DNA of 37,302 nucleotides from Gemmatimonadota bacterium. GTDB taxonomy: Bacteria; Gemmatimonadota; Gemmatimonadetes; Longimicrobiales; Gaopeijiaceae. Location: assembly GCA_028874905.1 (NCBI GenBank), contig JAPPGZ010000100.1, positions 1 to 37,302 on the forward strand. The letters run 5' to 3'. The notes beneath the pieces were generated by a model. That model saw only the letters and a program-made list of their open reading frames with translations, did no database searches and was not told where the DNA came from. The translations under genes were made by a program, and so were the position numbers. Positions 1 through 7,804 of the stretch are shown here, one piece after another (the stretch's first letter is position 1; the number at the start of each line of letters is the position of its first letter).

Positions 1-276
1 ACCGGCGGCTGACTCGTCGGCACCTTCGGAGGCGTGCTGGAGGCACGCGGGATCGATGCGTCGGGAGGCAGACTCACGGCGGAAGTGCACGGCAGCGTCG
101 GCAAGGAGGACGGCGTTCTGGTCATTCGGCGAATTCACTGTAAATACCTGCTGAAAGCGGCCGACGCGGACGGGCAGACCGTGCAGCGGGCTTTCGACCT
201 GCACCCCATGCGATGTCCCGTCTACCGGACGCTGCATCGATGCATCGAGATCACCACGGAGCTGGCGATCGTGTAG
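1..276 (+). CDS. OsmC-family peroxiredoxin-like protein, 5' end outside window, with in-frame TGA at the catalytic Cys position (candidate selenoprotein)
   Basis: Read from base 1 the frame gives T-G-G-stop-L-V-G-T-F-G-G-V-L-E-A-R-G-I and then runs open to a TAG at 274-276. OsmC/Ohr proteins reduce organic hydroperoxides with two cysteines, one in a G-x-C-x-x-x-T segment that begins the central helix and one in a C-P-V segment near the C-terminus. The second is present (M-R-C-P-V-Y-R-T-L-H-R-C-I-E-I-T-T), and between them is the family's E-D-G-V-L-V-I-R-R-I-H strand. The TGA at 10-12 sits exactly where the first cysteine belongs, so selenocysteine insertion is the simplest reading. The alternatives are a nonsense mutation, or a truncated protein starting at GTG 34, which would lack the reactive residue. 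Family assignment is firm; Sec is inferred from position and the hairpin at 32-48. Confidence 0.75.
10..48 (+). promoter_or_regulatory. Candidate bacterial SECIS element following the UGA codon
   Basis: The UGA occupies 10-12. A perfect 6-bp stem follows: GCGTGC at 32-37 pairs with GCACGC at 43-48, closing the 5-nt loop TGGAG at 38-42. The loop begins 25 nt after the UGA and its second base is G. Bacterial SECIS elements are known to be small hairpins inside the coding region, with the apical loop about 16-37 nt after UGA and a G among the first two loop bases. The fit is good, but small GC-rich hairpins are common here. No selA, selB, selC or selD is in the window to confirm that the host decodes Sec. 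Confidence 0.55.
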
Positions 277-1448
277 CCGGCCCATCCGGGCCCGGGCTGG
301 ACCGCCGCCGGTGGCTGAGGCTTGCCGGGGGTGCGTTGGCCAGCGGCTGGGCCGCGGGCTGTTCGACCGCGGGAGCCGCGCGTTGGGCGTGGAGCGCACC
401 GACCCGGGCGCGTGTAACGCCAGCGCTGGTTTCGCCGGACCGGGTCATCCGGGTCGTCGCGGGGCTGCGTCCCTATCGCCCCGAGGGCTTCGTGGTGCGC
501 GCCGAGCCGTTCGGGAACAAGCTTCTCGTCCACAACTACGGCCACGGCGGCGGTGGCGTGAGCCTGTCCTGGGGAACCGCCGAGATGGCGGCGGACCTTG
601 TGGACGCCAGCGGCGAGGGCGAGGTCGCCGTCATCGGAGCCGGCGCGGTCGGGCTCGCGACGGCCCGGCTGCTACAGCGGCGCGGTCGCGCAGTCACCAT
701 TTACGCGCGGGACCTGCCGCCGAACACTACCTCGGACATCGCGGGCGCGCAGTGGTCGCCGACATCGGTCTCGGACAGCCTCGACGGGCTGTTCGGCGTC
801 CAGTTCGAACGGGCATCGCGCCTGGCGCACCGTCACTTCCAGAATCTCGTCGGGCCCGACTACGGCGTCCGCTGGATCGACAACTACTTCCTCTCCGACA
901 GCCCGATGCGCGTGCCGGACTACCAGTCCCGCATCCGGGACCTCTACCCCGAATGGGAAGACCTGGAGGGCGACCGGCATCCCTTCCCTACGCGGTACGC
1001 GCGTCGCGTCGGCACGATGTTCATCGAGCCGCCCCGGTACTTGCGGGCTCTGCTGCGCGACTTCCGAATCGCCGGCGGACGCATCGTCGTGGGCGAGATC
1101 GCGGACCTGCGCCGGTTGGCCGCGCTTTCCGAGCCCGTCATAGTGAACTGCACGGGTCTTGGCGCAAGAGCGCTCTTCGGCGACCATTCGATGGTCCCCG
1201 TCAAGGGACAGCTCGTGGTGTTGAGGCCCCAGCCGGGCGTCGACTACCTGGTCGTGGGAGGTGGCCGGTTTTCGACGGAAGGGAGCCAGTATATGTTCCC
1301 GCGGGATGACGGCGTTTTGCTTGGAGGCACATTCGATCGCGGGGTTGAGAGCCTGGAGCCGGACTCGGTGCAGACCGAGCGCATCTTGCGCAACCACCGT
1401 ATGTTCTTCCAGGCCATGGAGGAAAAAAGGAGAGCGGTGAACCTTTGA
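213..1448 (+). CDS. Tat-exported FAD-dependent D-amino-acid-oxidase-like oxidoreductase with permuted domain order
   Basis: The N-terminus has a twin-arginine motif (D-R-R-R-W-L-R-L, residues 30-37) and a hydrophobic stretch ending in W-A-A-G-C50, so export by Tat, possibly as a lipoprotein, is likely. Residues about 84-127 (L-R-P-Y-R-P-E-G-F then H-N-Y-G-H-G-G-G-G-V-S-L-S-W-G-T-A) match the segment that in D-amino-acid oxidases lies at the C-terminus, forming part of the FAD and substrate site. The dinucleotide-binding motif V-I-G-A-G-A-V-G-L follows at 140-148, then the T-T-S-D-I-A-G-A-Q-W segment. The protein ends after L-L-G-G-T-F-D-R-G, where canonical enzymes would continue into the RPxRP segment. 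The expected reaction is FAD-dependent oxidative deamination of a D-amino acid or related amine; the substrate is unknown. The start is uncertain: ATG 213 and ATG 240 both overlap the OsmC gene, and neither has a good ribosome site. Confidence 0.8.
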   Translation: MSRLPDAASMHRDHHGAGDRVAGPSGPGLDRRRWLRLAGGALASGWAAGCSTAGAARWAWSAPTRARVTPALVSPDRVIRVVAGLRPYRPEGFVVRAEPFGNKLLVHNYGHGGGGVSLSWGTAEMAADLVDASGEGEVAVIGAGAVGLATARLLQRRGRAVTIYARDLPPNTTSDIAGAQWSPTSVSDSLDGLFGVQFERASRLAHRHFQNLVGPDYGVRWIDNYFLSDSPMRVPDYQSRIRDLYPEWEDLEGDRHPFPTRYARRVGTMFIEPPRYLRALLRDFRIAGGRIVVGEIADLRRLAALSEPVIVNCTGLGARALFGDHSMVPVKGQLVVLRPQPGVDYLVVGGGRFSTEGSQYMFPRDDGVLLGGTFDRGVESLEPDSVQTERILRNHRMFFQAMEEKRRAVNL

Positions 1449-1480
1449 CGCCCCGCCAATCGTAAGGCTGCTTGTTCCGC

Positions 1481-2761
1481 ATGCGTGAGTTGCCGACATC
1501 CGGCCGGAAGAAACTGAACCGAAGGGACGAAGGTCATGGTCCAGATCCTCAAGACCATCGCGCGCGCCATACTGAGCTGGCTTCTGAAGAAGATCTGACC
1601 GGGAGCGCCGAGGTCCGCGCGCCCCGTCTATCGCTGATCGCGGCCTGCGCCGTCGCGGCGTTCCCGTCTGCGATTGCCCTCCCCGCGACCGGCGCCCAGT
1701 TCCCGCAGGCCGTCAACGGCGAAGACCTCGCTGACGCGCCCGGGGAAGCCATCTACGCCGCCTCGTGCGCGAACTGCCACGGCCTCGACGGGACCGGTCT
1801 CGCCCCCTCGCTGCTCGCCTTCGAAGAAGAGGTTCCCGACTTCACCGACTGCGACTTCGCCGCCCGCGAACCGGACGCGGACTGGATCGCGGTGGCTCAC
1901 GAAGGCGGTCCCGTCCGAGGCTTCAGCGAAATGATGCCCGCCTTCCGCGGCGCACTGACCGAGGAGCAGCTGGCACGCGTGATGGGCTACATCCGCACCC
2001 TCTGCACCGACGACAACTGGCCGCGCGGCGAACTCAACCTGCCGCGTCCCCTGCTGACCGAGAAGGCCTACCCGGAGGACGAGTGGGTGGTGGAGCTGGG
2101 TGTGGATCTCGAGAGCGACGGTGGCACCTCGGCAGCGTACGTGTACGAGCAGCGGTTCGGTCCGCGCAGCCAGGTGGAGATCGTCATTCCCTACGGATGG
2201 CGGCGGACCGGCGCGGATCTGCATCACGGTCTGGGCGACGCCGTGGTGGCCGTCAAGCACGCCCTCTATCACGACCTCGAGGTCGGTACGATCTTCTCAG
2301 TGGGCGGCGAGGCCATACTTTCCACCGGCGACGAGAGCATCGGCCTGGGCGCCCCCGGCAGCGCGCTGGAAGCCTTCGCATCGCTGGGCCAGATCCTGCC
2401 CGGAGACGCTTTCGTCCAGGCGCAGGCCGGCTACAAGGTGCCGCTGTACCAGAGCGGGGCGAACGAGGGATTCGGCCGTTTCGTGCTGGGACGGACCTTC
2501 ACGCAGGGGCAGTGGGGGCGCGCATGGACGCCCATGCTGGAGATGCAACTCGAACACCACTTCGAGCCGGGTTCGGAGCCGCATTTCGACCTCTTGCCCC
2601 AGGTGCAGATCGCCCTCAACACCAGGCAGCACGTCCTGGCCAACGTCGGGGTGCTGGTGCCGGTGGGGGGCGATGACGGGCACGGGCACGCGCGACCCGT
2701 CCGCCTGGTCACCTACATCCTGCTCGACTGGTTCGACGGCGGGTTCTTCGAGGGATGGTAA
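1481..2761 (+). CDS. Monoheme c-type cytochrome fused to an outer-membrane beta-barrel-like domain
   Basis: A hydrophobic export signal (L-S-L-I-A-A-C-A-V-A-A-F, ending near A-T-G-A/Q-F-P-Q) precedes one heme motif, C-A-N-C-H, coded near 1766-1780. A probable axial Met follows in S-E-M-M-P-A-F, so the first part is a class I cytochrome c. The last roughly 245 residues alternate polar and hydrophobic residues and contain G-L-G-D-A-V-V-A-V-K-H-A-L and L-S-T-G-D-E-S-I-G-L-G. These resemble the outer-membrane barrel family of phenol-degradation loci (Phenol_MetA_deg type). The gene ends 4 nt before ATG 2764 of the pentaheme cytochrome and overlaps ATG 2755, so the two are cotranscribed. The start is uncertain: ATG 1481 is chosen, but the roughly 45 residues before the signal look non-native, and a rare CTG start near 1595 is possible. 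An electron-transfer role is inferred. Confidence 0.7.
   Translation: MRELPTSGRKKLNRRDEGHGPDPQDHRARHTELASEEDLTGSAEVRAPRLSLIAACAVAAFPSAIALPATGAQFPQAVNGEDLADAPGEAIYAASCANCHGLDGTGLAPSLLAFEEEVPDFTDCDFAAREPDADWIAVAHEGGPVRGFSEMMPAFRGALTEEQLARVMGYIRTLCTDDNWPRGELNLPRPLLTEKAYPEDEWVVELGVDLESDGGTSAAYVYEQRFGPRSQVEIVIPYGWRRTGADLHHGLGDAVVAVKHALYHDLEVGTIFSVGGEAILSTGDESIGLGAPGSALEAFASLGQILPGDAFVQAQAGYKVPLYQSGANEGFGRFVLGRTFTQGQWGRAWTPMLEMQLEHHFEPGSEPHFDLLPQVQIALNTRQHVLANVGVLVPVGGDDGHGHARPVRLVTYILLDWFDGGFFEGW
1536..1598 (+). CDS. Possible 20-residue cationic amphipathic peptide (small ORF)
   Basis: ATG 1536 is preceded by GAAGGGA (1521-1527), with an 8-nt gap from the end of that motif. It opens a 20-codon frame beginning M-V-Q-I-L-K-T-I-A-R and ending L-L-K-K-I before TGA 1596. 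Basic or polar residues K6, R10, S14 and K18 recur every four positions against Ile/Leu/Trp, the pattern of an amphipathic helix with net charge about +4. It lies in a different frame over the doubtful N-terminus of the cytochrome gene, and its stop overlaps a CTG of that frame, so it may act as a coupled leader. It could equally be a chance ORF. Confidence 0.3.
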   Translation: MVQILKTIARAILSWLLKKI

Positions 2762-4491
2762 CGATGCGCAAGACGGTGTATTCGCTCTGCCTGACTGCCA
2801 GCGTGCTGTTCGCCATTGCCGGCGTCCCTTCGCAGCCTGACGTAACGTCAGGGTTAGCGGAAAAGTACGACGGAGCCGCGTCCCTGCGCGGCCGCTCCGT
2901 GTTCCAGGCGGCCGACACCGTCACCACAGGCGATCCTGCCGACCACTTCCGCACGGCCGACCGCTGCATCGCCTGCCACAAGGACGTCACGGCCTCGGAC
3001 GGCATCGACGTCTCCATCGGCTTCGACTGGCGCGCCTCCATGATGGCCAACGCCGCGCGCGACCCCTACTTCCAGGCGGCCGTGCGGCGCGAGATCATGG
3101 ATTATCCGGAAGCCGCCGCCGAAATCGAGGGGGAGTGCGCGCGCTGCCACATGCCCATGGCCACCACCCAGGCGCTGCAGGAGGGGCGCACCGGCCAGGT
3201 CTTCGCCAACCTGCCCATCGGCGCCGCGGAGGGACCCTGGGCCGACCTCGCCGCCGACGGCGTCTCCTGCTCACTCTGCCACCAGATACAGCCCGATGGA
3301 CTCGGCACGGAGGAGACCTTCACTGCCCGCTTCCACGTTTCAGCTGAAACGCCTCCCGAGGGGCGCCCCGTCTTCGGCCCGTTCGAGCCCGACGAGGGCG
3401 GCGTCGGCATCATGCACTCCGCGACGGCATTCCGCCCAACGCTCGGCGAGCACGTCACGTCGTCGGGGCTGTGCGCGTCGTGTCATACGGTGATCACGCA
3501 CGCTGTGGGGCCCGCCGGCGGCCCCGCCACACCCCCCTTCCCCGAGCAGTCTCCCTACCTGGAATGGCAGGCGAGCATCTACGCCGAAGGCCGCGAGCGC
3601 GAGCACAGCTGCCAGGACTGCCACATGCCCGAAGTCGGCGAGGACGTGCCCGTCACCCGTGTCCTGGGCCGTGCCCGCCCCGAGGTCTCCCGCCACGTAT
3701 TCCGCGGGGGCAACTTCTTCATGCTGCGCATGCTCAACCGCTACCGGGCCGAACTGGGCGTCACAGCACTGCCGCAGGAAATGGAACTCGCGGCAGAGCG
3801 CACCGCCGACCACCTCCGCACCGCCACCGCCACGGTCGAACTCGAGGGGGTGGGCGTCGGCGGGGGACGCCTGGAGGCCACGGTGACCATTCGCAACCTG
3901 GCCGGCCACAAGTTCCCGACCGCCTATCCCTCGCGGCGCGCGTGGGTGCGGTTCACGGTCACGACGGAATGGGGCGAGCGCATGTTCGAATCGGGCGCCC
4001 TGTCTCCCGACGGCCGCGTCATCGGCGACGACCACGACGCTGACGGCACGAGCTACGAGCCGCACTACACCGTCATCACGTCACCGGACGAAGTGCAGGT
4101 CTACCAGGGCGTCATGGCCGACGGCAACGGCGGGGTCACCACCGGGCTCATGTCCGCGCATCAGTGGGTGAAGGACAACCGCATCCTCCCCGACGGCTTC
4201 GACCCGGCCGTCGCCGACGCTCGTGTGCGCCCCGTCGGCCTCGCGGACGGCGACCCGGACTTCACCGCGGGTTCCGACAAGATCCACTACACGGTCCCCG
4301 TGAACCCGGCCGACGGCCCGTTCATCGTCGAGGCCGAACTCTGGTTCCAGCCGATCGGCTACCGCTGGGCGGAGAACCTGGCCGCCTACGACGCGGTGGA
4401 GACGCGTCGGTTCGTGCGGTATTACCGGGAGATGGCGGAGGGATCGGCCCTGCTGTTGGCGCGTGACGAGGCGGTGAGCGACGCGAACTGA
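2755..4491 (+). CDS. Exported pentaheme cytochrome c
   Basis: The protein has a Sec-type signal (M-R-K-T-V-Y-S-L-C-L-T-A-S-V-L-F-A-I-A) and five CxxCH heme attachment sites: C71-I-A-C-H, C128-A-R-C-H, C172-S-L-C-H, C240-A-S-C-H and C286-Q-D-C-H, numbered from ATG 2755. All hemes lie in the first 290 residues. The remaining 290 residues are heme-free and beta-rich, including the segment N-L-A-G-H-K-F-P-T-A-Y-P. It probably acts in the periplasm or at the cell surface in electron transfer. It follows the cytochrome-barrel gene with start/stop overlap, suggesting a shared transcript and electron path. The internal ATG 2764 is an equally good start and begins the signal peptide directly. I cannot name the specific family or the donor and acceptor. 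Confidence 0.85.
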   Translation: MVTMRKTVYSLCLTASVLFAIAGVPSQPDVTSGLAEKYDGAASLRGRSVFQAADTVTTGDPADHFRTADRCIACHKDVTASDGIDVSIGFDWRASMMANAARDPYFQAAVRREIMDYPEAAAEIEGECARCHMPMATTQALQEGRTGQVFANLPIGAAEGPWADLAADGVSCSLCHQIQPDGLGTEETFTARFHVSAETPPEGRPVFGPFEPDEGGVGIMHSATAFRPTLGEHVTSSGLCASCHTVITHAVGPAGGPATPPFPEQSPYLEWQASIYAEGREREHSCQDCHMPEVGEDVPVTRVLGRARPEVSRHVFRGGNFFMLRMLNRYRAELGVTALPQEMELAAERTADHLRTATATVELEGVGVGGGRLEATVTIRNLAGHKFPTAYPSRRAWVRFTVTTEWGERMFESGALSPDGRVIGDDHDADGTSYEPHYTVITSPDEVQVYQGVMADGNGGVTTGLMSAHQWVKDNRILPDGFDPAVADARVRPVGLADGDPDFTAGSDKIHYTVPVNPADGPFIVEAELWFQPIGYRWAENLAAYDAVETRRFVRYYREMAEGSALLLARDEAVSDAN

Positions 4492-4502
4492 GGGGAAGAC
4501 GG

Positions 4503-6521
4503 TCACTCCTCCAGCTCCACCCGCCCCGTGAACTGCTCCAGTGCCTCCGGGTTGGCCAGAGCCTCCACGTTCGCGACCGGTTCACCGTGCACGACCGCCG
4601 CCACGGCCAGTTCGACGATCTTGCCGCTCCGCGTCCGCGGAATGTCCTCGACCTGGACGATCTTCGCGGGGACGTGCCGTGGGCTGGCCTGGGTTCTCAG
4701 CACGGTGCGGATTCGGTCCCGCAGCGCCTCGTCCAGCCGCAGCCGCGACGCCAGGCGGACGAAAAGCACCATGCGCGTGCCCTCGCCCCAGCGCTGGGCC
4801 ACGGCGAGCGCTTCCGCGACCTCGTCCATGCCTTCGACCGGTCGATAGACCTCGGCCGTGCCGATCCGCACGCCGTGCACGTTCAGGGTCGCGTCGGAGC
4901 GGCCGTGGATGACGTACCCGCCCGCGGGCGTCTTCTCCACGTAGTCGCCGTGGTGCCAGACCCCGGGGAACCGCCCGAAGTAGGTGCTCAGATAGCGGCT
5001 CCCGTCATCGTTCAGGAACCCCAGCGGCAGCGACGGGAATGGCCGGGTGCAGACGAGTTCGCCCTTCCCCTCATCCATCGAAGACCCGCCGGACGAGAAC
5101 ACGTCGACGGCCATGCCCAGCGCGGGGCCCTGGATTTCACCCGCGCGGACGGGCCAGCCGGGGATCGCGCCCAGGAAGCACGCGCAGAGGTCGGTGCCGC
5201 CCGAGATCGACACGAGGTGGATGTCGCGCCTGACGTACTCGTATACGTATTCGAACCCCGCGGCGGCCAGCGGCGAGCCCGTCGACAGGAATGTCCGCAG
5301 CGACGACAGGCCGTGCGTCCCGCGGGGGCTGACGCCGGCCTTGCGGAGCGCCTCCAGATAGCCCGGCGAGACCCCCATCAGCGTCATGCCGGTGCCGTCG
5401 GCGAAGTCGAAGAGCGCCTCGTTGCCCGGGTGCACGGGCGAGCCGTCCCAGAGCAGGATCGTCGCCTCGGAGGCCAGCGCCGAGACCAGCCAGTTCCACA
5501 TCATCCAGCCGAGGGTGGTGAAGTAGAAGACGCGGTCGCCGGCCTTGATGTCGCAGTGCAGCCGGTGCTCCTTCATGTGCTGCAACAGCACGCCGCCAGC
5601 CTGGTGCACGATGCACTTGGGCACTCCCGTGGTTCCCGAGGAGAAGAGGATGAAGATCGGGTGATCGAAGGGAAGCCTGACGAATTCGACGTCGCGGGCC
5701 TCGAAGGGACGGATGAGGGTGTCGAACGCTACCGCGCCGGGGATGCGGGGCGCCTGGCCACCGGGCGGCGCGCTCAGGTTCGGCACCGCCACCGTACGCT
5801 CGACGGTGGGCAGCCCTTCCAGGATCTCCGGTACGCGGGACAGCGTCTCGTAGCGCCGGCCGCGGTAGCTGTAACCGTCCGTGACGAACAGGAGGCGCGG
5901 GCCGACCTGGCCGAAGCGGTCGATCACGCCGCGCGCGCCGAAGTCGGGTGATGCGGTAGACAGAACCGCGCCGATCGAGGCGGCCGCGAGGAGGACCACG
6001 ACGGCTTCGGGCACGTTGGGAAGCAGCGCGGCTACCCGGTCGCCGGGGCCGACACCCGCGTTGCGCATGGCCTGGGCGAGGCGCGAGACGAGGTCGTGCA
6101 GCTCCCGCCAGCTCACCACCCGGCGCCGGCCGTCCTCGGCCCAGGCGATGATGGCGGGGTCGTCCGTGCGGCGGCGCAGGAGGTTTTCGGCGAAGTTCAG
6201 CCGCGCGTCCGGGAAGTAGCGGGCGCCGGGCATCCGGTCGCCGTCGACGAGGACGCGACCGCCGCGCTCGCCGACGATGCCGAACCAGTCCCAGGCCGCG
6301 CTCCAGAAGGCGTCCTGGTGCTCGATCGACCAGCGCCAGAGGGCGTGGTAGGGGGCGGGAGGGTCCTCGGCGGCGCCACCCTGGCCCGCCAGCGCGGCCG
6401 CGAGGCCTTCCGCAGCGCTTCCCGCCCTGCCGTGTTCCGCCAGCCAGGCCGCGAAGCCCGCGAGGTCGCTCGCGCGGGTGCGCTCCCGTGACGGGATCCA
6501 GAGCGGCGGCCTCGCTGTCAC
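4503..6521 (-). CDS. Acetoacetyl-CoA synthetase (acetoacetate-CoA ligase)
   Basis: This is an ANL-superfamily adenylating enzyme of 672 residues, the usual length for acetoacetyl-CoA synthetase. It opens P-P-L-W-I-P-S, has the N-terminal cap segment A-R-L-N-F-A-E-N-L-L, the P-loop-like F-S-S-G-T-T-G-V-P-K near residues 293-302, then H-Q-A-G-G-V-L-L-Q-H-M-K-E-H. It also has the aromatic stretch G-W-M-M-W-N-W-L and S-G-G-T-D-L-C-A-C-F, and near the end the acyl-transfer/lysine region P-R-T-R-S-G-K-I-V-E. The reaction is ATP-dependent activation of acetoacetate to acetoacetyl-CoA, used in ketone-body or PHB turnover. GTG 6521 is taken as the start because it overlaps the TGA of the upstream transporter gene (GTGA) and gives the conserved N-terminus; the frame stays open further upstream but only as a shadow of that transporter. 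The symbol acsA is used for other synthetases too, so none is given. Confidence 0.9.
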   Translation of the reverse strand: MTARPPLWIPSRERTRASDLAGFAAWLAEHGRAGSAAEGLAAALAGQGGAAEDPPAPYHALWRWSIEHQDAFWSAAWDWFGIVGERGGRVLVDGDRMPGARYFPDARLNFAENLLRRRTDDPAIIAWAEDGRRRVVSWRELHDLVSRLAQAMRNAGVGPGDRVAALLPNVPEAVVVLLAAASIGAVLSTASPDFGARGVIDRFGQVGPRLLFVTDGYSYRGRRYETLSRVPEILEGLPTVERTVAVPNLSAPPGGQAPRIPGAVAFDTLIRPFEARDVEFVRLPFDHPIFILFSSGTTGVPKCIVHQAGGVLLQHMKEHRLHCDIKAGDRVFYFTTLGWMMWNWLVSALASEATILLWDGSPVHPGNEALFDFADGTGMTLMGVSPGYLEALRKAGVSPRGTHGLSSLRTFLSTGSPLAAAGFEYVYEYVRRDIHLVSISGGTDLCACFLGAIPGWPVRAGEIQGPALGMAVDVFSSGGSSMDEGKGELVCTRPFPSLPLGFLNDDGSRYLSTYFGRFPGVWHHGDYVEKTPAGGYVIHGRSDATLNVHGVRIGTAEVYRPVEGMDEVAEALAVAQRWGEGTRMVLFVRLASRLRLDEALRDRIRTVLRTQASPRHVPAKIVQVEDIPRTRSGKIVELAVAAVVHGEPVANVEALANPEALEQFTGRVELEE

Positions 6522-7747
6522 GGCTGCGAAAGAGGCGCGGGTCTCGCGCGCGCCAGGGTCAGGATTGCGAGGAAGGCACAAAGGGTCGACGCAATGGCGG
6601 CCGTGGCGAGCGTCCCGCTGTGGAAGATGCTGAGCGCCGTGCCAGCCGCACCGCCCAGGAGGAACTGCAAGCTCCCCGCAACCCCGGACGCGGTTGCACG
6701 AATCCCGGGAAAATACTCCAGATAGCACGCGGCAGCGTTGCCCGTGATCATGCCCAGCACACCGGACGATACCATCAGAAGCGCCACGACAATCGGCAAC
6801 ATGGGTGTCATCAGGGTCACATGTGCGAGCAGAGCGCAGGTTGCGAGGCATTGGACGATGCATGCCCTCTGGGTAACCAGATGCGCCTCATGCTTCCGGA
6901 GGAGTCGAAAGTTGACGACAGTCCCGATTACCAGTGCCACGACGTTTGCCGCGAGAAGGCCGCTGAACTGCGTCGGACTCAGGCCGAACCACACCGTGTA
7001 TATGAACGCTCCATCGTTCACATAGACGAGCAGGCATGCGGTTGAGAAGCTGAGGCAGAACACGTACCCCAGTGCCCAGGTGTGGCCGAATGCCCGCCCG
7101 TAGCCCCGAGTCGCCTGGCGAACCAGAGGTCGCTCATGCGCCGTGCCGGCTTGAGGAACCGTCTCGGGGAGCCAAAGCCACAGCACGCATCCCACGGCCA
7201 GGCAATACAGCAGAAGAAGCAGGAAGGTCGATTGCCAGCCGAATGCCATCGCCAGCGCCGCCCCGGAGACCGGACCGATCAGTCGCGGGACCGCCTGGAC
7301 CGCGCTGATGGCACCGAGCATGCGTGCCCCGTGTTGCCGTTCGAAGAGGTCGCCGACCACGGCGCCGATGTTGACGAACGCGACCCCCGCTCCCAAGCCC
7401 TGCAGCGCCCTGAACACGATGAACGGCTCGAAGGACCCAGAGAACAGAATGCCGGACGTGCCAATGGCAAAAATTGCCATACCGGTCAAGGCACTGCTTC
7501 TCCGGCCGTACAGGTCGGCGATGGGAGCACCAGCGAACTGCCCCAGGCCCAGCCCCAGCAGAAACACGCCCAGGGAAACCTGGATGCGCGGAACATCCAC
7601 CCCGAGAGCCAGCGCGATTTCCGGAAGTGCGGGCAGGTACAGATTGATGGCCAGCGGCACCACCATGGTCAACATGGCGAGAGCGACAAAGAGCCTGCGG
7701 GTTCCCCGTCCGAAAACGGCCCCGCGGCCCTGCGCCGCCTCGCTCAA
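6518..7747 (-). CDS. MFS drug-resistance transporter, Bcr/CflA type
   Basis: A 409-residue integral membrane protein with about twelve hydrophobic segments. The first begins L-F-V-A-L-A-M-L-T-M-V-V-P and is followed by N-L-Y-L-P-A-L-P-E-I, typical of Bcr/CflA exporters. The MFS loop 2-3 motif appears as G-A-P-I-A-D-L-Y-G-R-R, and R-A-L-Q-G-L-G-A-G lies in helix 4. These are proton antiporters that expel drugs or small metabolites. The gene runs into acetoacetyl-CoA synthetase by a 4-nt overlap, so the two share a transcript. The substrate cannot be read from the sequence; a link to acetoacetate metabolism is not implied by the family. Confidence 0.88.
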   Translation of the reverse strand: MSEAAQGRGAVFGRGTRRLFVALAMLTMVVPLAINLYLPALPEIALALGVDVPRIQVSLGVFLLGLGLGQFAGAPIADLYGRRSSALTGMAIFAIGTSGILFSGSFEPFIVFRALQGLGAGVAFVNIGAVVGDLFERQHGARMLGAISAVQAVPRLIGPVSGAALAMAFGWQSTFLLLLLYCLAVGCVLWLWLPETVPQAGTAHERPLVRQATRGYGRAFGHTWALGYVFCLSFSTACLLVYVNDGAFIYTVWFGLSPTQFSGLLAANVVALVIGTVVNFRLLRKHEAHLVTQRACIVQCLATCALLAHVTLMTPMLPIVVALLMVSSGVLGMITGNAAACYLEYFPGIRATASGVAGSLQFLLGGAAGTALSIFHSGTLATAAIASTLCAFLAILTLARARPAPLSQP

Positions 7748-7804
7748 GACAGGCGCCGGAACAGCAGGCTGGCGTACACTATCCGCGCGCCCGGGCCCTC
7801 GCGC

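Noticed and set aside
4587-5951. Plus-strand 454-codon frame
   Set aside because: Mirror of acetoacetyl-CoA synthetase; no start context or family resemblance.
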